A stretch of DNA of 13,004 nucleotides from positions 1-13,004 of the forward strand of contig JAZRVU010000110.1 in assembly GCA_045599305.1 (NCBI GenBank), read 5' to 3'. Shown one piece after another: positions 8,442-13,004 of the stretch. Position 1 is the first letter of the stretch. Each line of letters starts with the position of its first letter. The notes beneath the pieces were generated by a model. That model had not been told where the DNA came from. It saw only the letters and a program-made list of their open reading frames with translations, and did not search any database. The stretch comes from SIG588 sp045599305. GTDB taxonomy: Bacteria; Bacillota; Clostridia; Oscillospirales; Acutalibacteraceae. The translations under genes were made by a program, and so were the position numbers.

Positions 8442-8452
8442 TACCGCATAAG

Positions 8453-8496
8453 AAAACACCGGGAAAGGCTTAAAAACCTTTCCCGGTGTTTTTTTC
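8453..8496. terminator. Bidirectional intrinsic terminator
   Basis: A long stem (AAAACACCGGGAAAGG at 8453-8468 with its complement from 8477) is followed by seven T on the plus strand. The complementary A run before the stem gives a T run on the minus strand. It sits between the convergent dockerin and deacetylase genes and can serve both. Confidence 0.9.
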
Positions 8497-8508
8497 TAAA
8501 GGGTGCAG

Positions 8509-9306
8509 TCAGATGCGCACGGTCTGTCCGGCGGGGATGCACAGGATCTTTTCCTTGTCGATCTCCACCCACACATCCAGTGCGGTGGGGTTACGGAAGA
8601 TGCGCTCATCGGTCGAAATCTCCAGCTGCCGCTGTGCCGTGATGTAGTCGTAGATCTCCTTGTTGGTGGCGTACCAGATGAGATCGTTGCCGCTCAATTT
8701 TTTGAGGATCTCCTCCATATACTGCCAGTCTTCCTCGGTGCGGAACTCAAAACTGTGGCCCCAGATGTAGAAGAGGGGATGCACCCATTCGGAGTGGATA
8801 TCCCGCAGGAACACATCGCAAAGGGGGAGCGCGTCACGGTGATGGCAGGTGGGATGCCACGTGAGGAAGTTTTCCGGCAGATAGAACGCCTTGGTGGCAC
8901 GGGTGGTGCGGGAATAGACGATGCCGCAGGTGGCGATCACCGCCGCGGCATCTGCGCTGAAGCCGCCGCAGGGATAAGACATGCCCGTCACGGGATACCC
9001 CGCGATATCTTCCAGGATCTCGCGATCCTTCATGGTCTCATACACCAGCGTCTGCGTGGGCATGCGTTCCGGCCAGCCGTGATTGACGGTGTGACAGGAG
9101 ATCTCATGCCCCTCATAAAGAGCGCGCAGCTGCTGCTTTTTTTCTTCTGTGATGCCCTTATAATTTTTGCCGTTCAGATGAAACGAACTCTTGACACCGT
9201 ACTGGTTAAAAAGCTCGACCAACCGCACGTCCTGTTCGGGACCGTCGTCATAGCTGAAGGTGACGATGCGCTTTTTACCGCCGGGATACACATGAAACTG
9301 TACCAT
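8509..9306 (-). CDS. Polysaccharide deacetylase family protein (NodB/CE4-like)
   Basis: The 265-residue product carries CE4 hallmarks. Motif 1 is TFSYDDGP (16-23), with D20 as expected general base and D21 as metal ligand. Motif 2 is HTVNH (72-76), giving metal ligands H72 and H76. A motif-3-like SYPCGG (110-115) follows, with H184 in WGHSF as the probable late histidine. The Arg usual in motif 3 (RxPxG) is Ser here. The family removes acetyl groups from N-acetylated or O-acetylated sugars, depending on the member. There is no signal peptide or membrane helix, so it should act in the cytoplasm unless exported by another route. The ATG at 9306 is preceded by GGAGG (9317-9321 on the plus strand). 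It converges with the dockerin genes across a shared terminator and is divergent from the XRE regulator. Its substrate cannot be told from sequence. Confidence 0.88.
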   Translation of the reverse strand: MVQFHVYPGGKKRIVTFSYDDGPEQDVRLVELFNQYGVKSSFHLNGKNYKGITEEKKQQLRALYEGHEISCHTVNHGWPERMPTQTLVYETMKDREILEDIAGYPVTGMSYPCGGFSADAAAVIATCGIVYSRTTRATKAFYLPENFLTWHPTCHHRDALPLCDVFLRDIHSEWVHPLFYIWGHSFEFRTEEDWQYMEEILKKLSGNDLIWYATNKEIYDYITAQRQLEISTDERIFRNPTALDVWVEIDKEKILCIPAGQTVRI

Positions 9307-9341
9307 AAACTTAACGCCTCCGAAATATTTGGTTTATTATG

Positions 9342-9370
9342 ATAATAGCATGTTTTGACCGGAAATTCAA
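9342..9370 (-). promoter_or_regulatory. Promoter of the polysaccharide deacetylase
   Basis: On the minus strand, TTGAAT (9370-9365) is followed after 17 bases by TATTAT (9347-9342). Both are close to SigA consensus. The start point would fall near 9335, giving a leader of about 30 nt. Confidence 0.6.
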
Positions 9371-9506
9371 GGAGGTCCTGTATTTTCTTCCGAAAAGTAT
9401 TCCCTTTCGAAACGGCTGAAAATCCATTCTTGAAGACGCGATCACGGCTCTCGGGCAAAAAAACGGCGTCGCAAGTGCTGCTTGACAACATTCCAAATGG
9501 ATTGTA

Positions 9507-9535
9507 TTGCGGTAAGTGTCGCTTTATGGTATACT
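9507..9535 (+). promoter_or_regulatory. Extended -10 promoter of the XRE regulator
   Basis: TGG-TATACT (9527-9535) is an extended -10 element with a weak -35 (TTGCGG, 9507-9512) at 17 bases. A consensus TTGACA at 9482-9487 pairs at 17 bases only with a poor -10 (TATTGC, 9505-9510), so a second overlapping promoter is possible. Transcription near 9542 leaves a leader of about 17 nt holding AAAGGA (9543-9548), which supports the GTG start at 9559. Confidence 0.55.
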
Positions 9536-9558
9536 GCACGAGAAAGGACGTGGTATTC

Positions 9559-10641
9559 GTGCTGGGAGATACAATCCGGGAATATCGAAAAGCCAATAAT
9601 ATGTCACAGGATGAATTGGCGGAGAAATTGGATGTCACAAGACAGAGCATCAGCCTTTGGGAAACCGGTCAGACGCAGCCGACGCTGGAAAACATCGTTG
9701 CCCTGTCCGGTCTGTTTCATGTTTCGATCGATACATTACTGAAAACAGAAAGCGGAACTCCAACTTCCAATGAAACTGCACCGGAAGTGAAAGAAAGTAA
9801 AACGAAACTGAAAACGAATAAAGCGCTGCTGATCGGTATACTCTCCGGTGCGGCAGTGGCACTGATCGCGGCGGTCGTTTTGATATTATCCGGTATCAAA
9901 CCGTCTGCGAAAAAGCCCGAGCAGTCTTCCACGCAAAATACAACGAATGTCACTGTGACGACAGAGGATGAATCTGTCATTTCGACAGCGGCTGTCACAA
10001 CGACCACGGCACCCCCGCAGACAACTCCTGTCAGAAAGGTCACGACCACCACTGCTAAAAGCAATGCACCGCAAACGACTGCTGCCAGAAAAGTCACAAC
10101 TACCACCACGACCCAAAGCTCTCCGTCAACTACTGCAAAAAAGACGGAAGTGTTTAATCTGTTTGCTTATTGCAAGGATTTTGCAATTCAAAAAGGTAAC
10201 TTGAACGGTGATTGTACCATCTATCAGCAGCCATCCGGTCGTTATGGCGGCTATGATGGAGAATATTTCTCCATTTCCTATTGGGGAGACAGCAACATGG
10301 TTGAATTTTGTCTGCACTGTCCTCTTGACGACACATTCTCGATCAATTTTTATCTCCGTATGCGTGGTGGATACAATGGGACATATGAGTATTTGTCCTC
10401 ACGCTATTACAGAAGCGACGGCGAGAGTATTCGCAGCGCTACCGGCTATATTGATCCATCCGTTTTCTCCGACCATTATCCACTGAATTGCAGTAAATAT
10501 ATCGGAAGTGCGGACAAGCAAAACGATTTTATGGAAGAAAGCCGGGTCGGTATCTGCGATTTGATAAAATGTTTGAAAAATTTTGTCGAAATCGAAGGGA
10601 TGACCTGTGATTTCAGTGCATTTGGCTTTTCCAATTTTTAA
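9559..10641 (+). CDS. Membrane-tethered XRE-family regulator with Thr-rich stalk and external domain
   Basis: The start is GTG 9559, giving 360 residues. The frame is open further upstream, but earlier starts would precede the promoter, and the ribosome binding site AAAGGA lies ten bases away. Residues 1-60 are an XRE/Cro helix-turn-helix with the typical MSQDELAEKLDVTRQSISLW core. A charged segment leads to one transmembrane helix (about 89-112). A Thr/Pro-rich stalk follows (about 115-195, with a repeated RKVTTTT unit). The C-terminal 165 residues form an aromatic-rich domain with eight cysteines that I do not recognise. The order predicts DNA binding inside and a sensor outside, with positive residues (KPSAKK) just after the helix, so topology should be tested. 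It is divergent from the deacetylase and could control it, the dockerin genes or itself. Codon use is more AT-rich than in neighbouring genes. Confidence 0.85.
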   Translation: MLGDTIREYRKANNMSQDELAEKLDVTRQSISLWETGQTQPTLENIVALSGLFHVSIDTLLKTESGTPTSNETAPEVKESKTKLKTNKALLIGILSGAAVALIAAVVLILSGIKPSAKKPEQSSTQNTTNVTVTTEDESVISTAAVTTTTAPPQTTPVRKVTTTTAKSNAPQTTAARKVTTTTTTQSSPSTTAKKTEVFNLFAYCKDFAIQKGNLNGDCTIYQQPSGRYGGYDGEYFSISYWGDSNMVEFCLHCPLDDTFSINFYLRMRGGYNGTYEYLSSRYYRSDGESIRSATGYIDPSVFSDHYPLNCSKYIGSADKQNDFMEESRVGICDLIKCLKNFVEIEGMTCDFSAFGFSNF

Positions 10642-10662
10642 TCGGACAGTGTCGAAAAAGTC

Positions 10663-10691
10663 TTGTGTTCTTTGAAAAAATATGGTATAGT
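10663..10691 (+). promoter_or_regulatory. Extended -10 promoter of the GDSL-HAD operon
   Basis: TGG-TATAGT (10683-10691) is an extended -10 element, 17 bases after TTGTGT (10663-10668). The core TATGGTATA is identical to that before the XRE gene. Transcription would start near 10698, just before the double hairpin. The ribosome binding site AAAGGTG is at about 10772-10778. Confidence 0.6.
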
Positions 10692-10701
10692 AACCTCAAA
10701 C

Positions 10702-10741
10702 CGGCGGCGGTGGAACGCCGCCGAAATGCCTGCCGGCATTT
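10702..10741 (+). promoter_or_regulatory. Tandem hairpins in the leader of the GDSL-HAD operon
   Basis: Hairpin 1 is CGGCGGCG (10702-10709) with CGCCGCCG (10716-10723), loop six. Hairpin 2 follows with no gap: AAATGCC (10724-10730) with GGCATTT (10735-10741), loop four. A short T run (10752-10756) comes 11 bases later, too far for a standard terminator. The region could stabilise the mRNA 5' end or act as a regulator. No known riboswitch was recognised. The XRE gene has no other visible terminator. Confidence 0.55.
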
Positions 10742-10787
10742 GAAAACTGCATTTTTGTTTGAGAACATTAGAAAGGTGTGATATACC

Positions 10788-11621
10788 ATGTTGGATATAC
10801 ATTCTCTCTGTGACCCGCGTGAAGAGCCGCTCGACCGCCTGGTGCCCAACGGCGGATATGCGGCCATTTTCCGCACATTCTGCTGCATCGGCGACAGCCT
10901 CACCTCCGGTGAGTTCGAGGGGCTGGACGACGCCGGAAAGCGCGGTTATCACGATATGTTCGAGTATTCGTGGGGGCAGTTCATGGCGCGTGCCATGGGA
11001 AGCGAAGTGCGTGTATTTTCCCGCGGCGGCATGACGGCGCGCGAATACACCGACAGTTTTGCCGAGGCCAACGGGTTCTGGGACGCCGATAAGGCCTGCC
11101 AGGCCTATATCATCGCACTGGGGGTCAATGATGTGACCGAGGTGATCGAGCACCGCGGCCTGCCTTTTGGCAGCATCGAGGACATCAAAGAGGATTGGCA
11201 CGATAACGCGGCCACCTTTGCCGGGCGGTACGGCATGATCGTGCAGCGCATGAAGGAGATCCAGCCGGATGCCAAGTTCTTTTTCATGACTACTCCGAAC
11301 GATGTGTTGTGCACAGCAGAACGGAAGGAGTGGTATCGCCGCCACGCCGAACTGCTCTATCAGATGGCGGAGAAATTCGAAAATGCCTATGTGCTGGATC
11401 TGCAGAAATATGCACCGGATTATGATGAGGAATTCCGGAAGAAATTCTTCATGAGCGGCCACATGTCTCCCTGCGGCTACGCCTTTACGGCTGAAATGAT
11501 CATTTCCTATATTGACTATATCATTCGCCACAATATGGAAGATTTCAAGCAGGTCGGCTTCATCGGCACGCCCTACCGCAACATGAGCGTGCAGTCGTAT
11601 ATGACGGGGACGCAGGCGTGA
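10788..11621 (+). CDS. SGNH/GDSL-family hydrolase
   Basis: The 277-residue product has the SGNH blocks: CIGDSLTSG with Ser37 as expected nucleophile, Gly80 in SRGGMTARE (block II), Asn114 in LGVND (block III), and His225 in SGHMSPCGY (block V). The Asp normally three residues before the catalytic His is Met222 here. Members are esterases, lipases or carbohydrate acyl-hydrolases. There is no signal peptide, so the enzyme is probably cytoplasmic and its substrate may be an imported or internal acylated compound. It is the first gene of an operon, with a stop codon overlapping the start of the HAD gene. The ATG at 10788 follows AAAGGTG at normal distance. The family call is firm; the substrate is unknown. 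Confidence 0.87.
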   Translation: MLDIHSLCDPREEPLDRLVPNGGYAAIFRTFCCIGDSLTSGEFEGLDDAGKRGYHDMFEYSWGQFMARAMGSEVRVFSRGGMTAREYTDSFAEANGFWDADKACQAYIIALGVNDVTEVIEHRGLPFGSIEDIKEDWHDNAATFAGRYGMIVQRMKEIQPDAKFFFMTTPNDVLCTAERKEWYRRHAELLYQMAEKFENAYVLDLQKYAPDYDEEFRKKFFMSGHMSPCGYAFTAEMIISYIDYIIRHNMEDFKQVGFIGTPYRNMSVQSYMTGTQA

Positions 11622-12445
11622 CAGCAGGGGAGAAGGATATCCGCACGCTGCAGGATATACGGTTGTTCCTGTTCGATATGGACGGCACACTCTATATCGG
11701 CGACCGGTTGTTCCCGTTCACCAAGGAACTGCTTTCACAAATCCGCCGCACGGGCGGGCAGTATCTGTTCATGACCAACAATTCCTCCAAAAGTGTGAAG
11801 GACTACATCAAAAAACTGGCCGGGTTGGGAATTGCGGCGGAATATGACGATTTCATCACCTCGTCGCAGGCCACCGCGTGGTACTTGAAAAAGCATCATG
11901 CCGATGCCGCACTCTACGTCTGCGGTACCGAATCGCTTAAGGAAGAACTGCGTCAAAACGGATTCGTTGTAACAGATGACCTGTCAAAGGTCGACTGCAT
12001 CGTGATGGGCTTTGACACAGAGCTGACTTTCCGAAAGCTTGAAGACGTCTGTCGGTTGCTTTTGGCGCGTGATCTGCCGTATATCGCCACCAATCCGGAT
12101 ATGGTGTGTCCCACGGAATTCGGCAGTGTGCCGGATTGCGGCAGCGTGTGCGATATGATCTTTAACGCTACCGGTAAACGGCCGCTCGTCATCGGCAAAC
12201 CGTCTGCGCGGATGCCGCGCCTTGCCATGGAACGTCTGCACTGTGATGCGGCGCACACCGCTGTGGTCGGTGACCGCATCTATACCGATGTGAAAAGCGG
12301 CCTCAATGCCGGGGCTGTCAGTGTGCTGGTCATGAGCGGCGAGACGACAGAGGGGATCCTGCGTGCATCTGCCGATCAGCCGGATATGGTGCTGCCCGAC
12401 TGCGGCACGATCCTGCAAGCACGGCTGGCAATGCCGGAAAAATAA
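11618..12445 (+). CDS. HAD-IIA (NagD-like) phosphatase
   Basis: The 275-residue product shows all four HAD motifs: DMDGTLY with D20 nucleophile and D22 acid/base, TNNSS with T53 (motif II), GKPS with K194 (motif III), and GDRIYTD with D219 and D224 as magnesium ligands (motif IV). The C2-type cap between motifs II and III and the overall length fit the HAD-IIA branch, which includes NagD and p-nitrophenylphosphatases acting on sugar phosphates or nucleotides. The GTG start overlaps the stop of the GDSL gene in GTGA, with GGGGA (11606-11610) as ribosome binding site, so translation is likely coupled. It may process a phosphorylated product of the same substrate as the hydrolase, but that is inference. 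A terminator follows directly. Confidence 0.9.
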   Translation: MTAGEKDIRTLQDIRLFLFDMDGTLYIGDRLFPFTKELLSQIRRTGGQYLFMTNNSSKSVKDYIKKLAGLGIAAEYDDFITSSQATAWYLKKHHADAALYVCGTESLKEELRQNGFVVTDDLSKVDCIVMGFDTELTFRKLEDVCRLLLARDLPYIATNPDMVCPTEFGSVPDCGSVCDMIFNATGKRPLVIGKPSARMPRLAMERLHCDAAHTAVVGDRIYTDVKSGLNAGAVSVLVMSGETTEGILRASADQPDMVLPDCGTILQARLAMPEK

Positions 12446-12449
12446 AATT

Positions 12450-12493
12450 AGCCGGATGAGAGAATCGGCGTGCTCTCACCCGGCTTTTGTTTT
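12450..12493. terminator. Bidirectional terminator between HAD and kinase-like genes
   Basis: AGCCGGaTGAGAG (12450-12462) pairs with CTCTCAcCCGGCT (12473-12485) with one A-C mismatch. On the plus strand TTTTGTTTT follows. On the minus strand the stem is followed by AATTTTATTTTT. It fits the convergent gene pair on either side. Confidence 0.87.
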
Positions 12494-12497
12494 GCTT

Positions 12498-13004
12498 TCA
12501 CAATGTGATATCCACATCGTAGGCCGTGTCGATATACAGATATTCCGCACCGTGTTTGCGGCATGATTCCAGTTCCCGCAGGTTATCCCTCAGCAGTGTC
12601 TCCTCGGTGCAGTCCGCATCATCGAGCCGCTGCTCAATAACACTTGCTTTGCTCTTGATATCCTCAAAATGCGTGCGGATATACCGTTCGCTCATCACCA
12701 GACGGATACACCGGATGAAGGGCAGATACTCTTCACCAAAGTCTTTTTGCCAGTCAATCGGGATGTAGCAGCCTTCCACGATCAGATCCTGCTTGTTTTC
12801 CACCGCGGTTTTGACCATTTCCCGTACGATCGGCCACAGATACTCCGTCAACGCTTCATCACTGCTCATAGGAGTGAGGTCGGTATGACCGCTGCGTATC
12901 AGCCCCATCTTCAGGTGGTCGATCGAAAGATAGGGGAAACGGTATTTTTCCAGAAGCCTCTGAGCAAGCGCCGTTTTTCCTGTGTGCGATGCTCCGGCGA
13001 TCAG
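12498..13004 (-). CDS. P-loop kinase-like protein (5' end outside window)
   Basis: On the minus strand the frame is open to the right edge and gives 168 visible residues. The first visible residues read LIAGASHTGKTALAQRLLEK, a Walker A motif (GASHTGKT) on a beta strand. The natural start is therefore a few codons beyond the window, and the in-frame ATG at 12908 is internal. Further on come SIDHLKMGL, where an acidic residue often contacts substrate in nucleoside and shikimate kinase-like folds, then DLIVEGCYI and a helical charged region (SERYIRTHFEDI). It ends in YLYIDT shortly before the stop. This order suits a small kinase of the P-loop phosphotransferase class acting on a nucleoside, sugar or other small molecule. 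I cannot name the substrate. It converges on the HAD gene over a shared terminator. Confidence 0.85.
   Translation of the reverse strand: MIAGASHTGKTALAQRLLEKYRFPYLSIDHLKMGLIRSGHTDLTPMSSDEALTEYLWPIVREMVKTAVENKQDLIVEGCYIPIDWQKDFGEEYLPFIRCIRLVMSERYIRTHFEDIKSKASVIEQRLDDADCTEETLLRDNLRELESCRKHGAEYLYIDTAYDVDITL

Noticed and set aside
8503..9342. Plus-strand open frame opposite the deacetylase.
   Set aside because: It is the complement of an excellent CE4 gene, begins in the shared terminator region, and shows no recognisable domain.
9355..9558. N-terminal extension of the XRE regulator from the ATG at 9355.
   Set aside because: It would precede the promoter and ribosome binding site, and its residues are not like any regulator domain; GTG 9559 is preferred.
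10015..10140. Thr-rich repeat as a possible assembly artefact or tandem DNA repeat.
   Set aside because: The codons vary between units and the reading frame is kept, as expected for a real low-complexity protein stalk.
10638..11690. Minus-strand open frame of 350 codons opposite the GDSL gene.
   Set aside because: Antisense shadow; the plus-strand frame carries the complete set of SGNH blocks.

Overview
The window looks like chromosomal DNA from an anaerobic, fibre-associated Clostridia, most likely an uncultured gut or rumen Oscillospiraceae/Ruminococcaceae. The evidence is two large secreted proteins ending in type-I-like dockerin repeats, Thr/Pro/Glu-rich linkers on surface proteins, Gram-positive style ribosome binding sites and SigA-like promoters. 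I saw no rRNA, tRNA, CRISPR array, transposase or integrase.

Left part (1-8508): the window opens inside the C-terminal end of a surface protein anchored by one membrane helix, followed by a strong intrinsic terminator and a long perfect palindrome. Two tandem paralogous genes follow (737-4138 and 4310-8338). Each encodes a signal peptide, an N-terminal beta-sandwich-like module, two successive pectate-lyase-3-like right-handed beta-helix modules and a C-terminal dockerin. Each has its own promoter, and a terminator lies between them. The second carries an extra lectin-like domain before the dockerin and has better-preserved calcium loops. After the second gene come a cluster of GC-rich palindromes and an eleven-codon relic of another dockerin C-terminus, then a bidirectional terminator.

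Middle (8509-10641): a minus-strand CE4-type polysaccharide deacetylase is divergent from a plus-strand membrane-tethered XRE regulator. The regulator has a cytoplasmic HTH, one transmembrane helix, a Thr-rich stalk and a Cys-rich external domain.

Right part (10642-13004): an SGNH/GDSL hydrolase and a HAD-IIA phosphatase form a translationally coupled pair (GTGA overlap), read from a promoter with a double-hairpin leader. They converge on the 3' part of a minus-strand P-loop kinase-like gene that runs off the right edge.

Inferred joint role: secreted dockerin beta-helix proteins bind or cut a pectin-like or other acidic polysaccharide at the cell surface. The deacetylase and the SGNH hydrolase could remove acyl groups from the same material or from the cell's own envelope. 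The transmembrane regulator could sense an extracellular signal. No stretch longer than about 250 bases lacks a gene.
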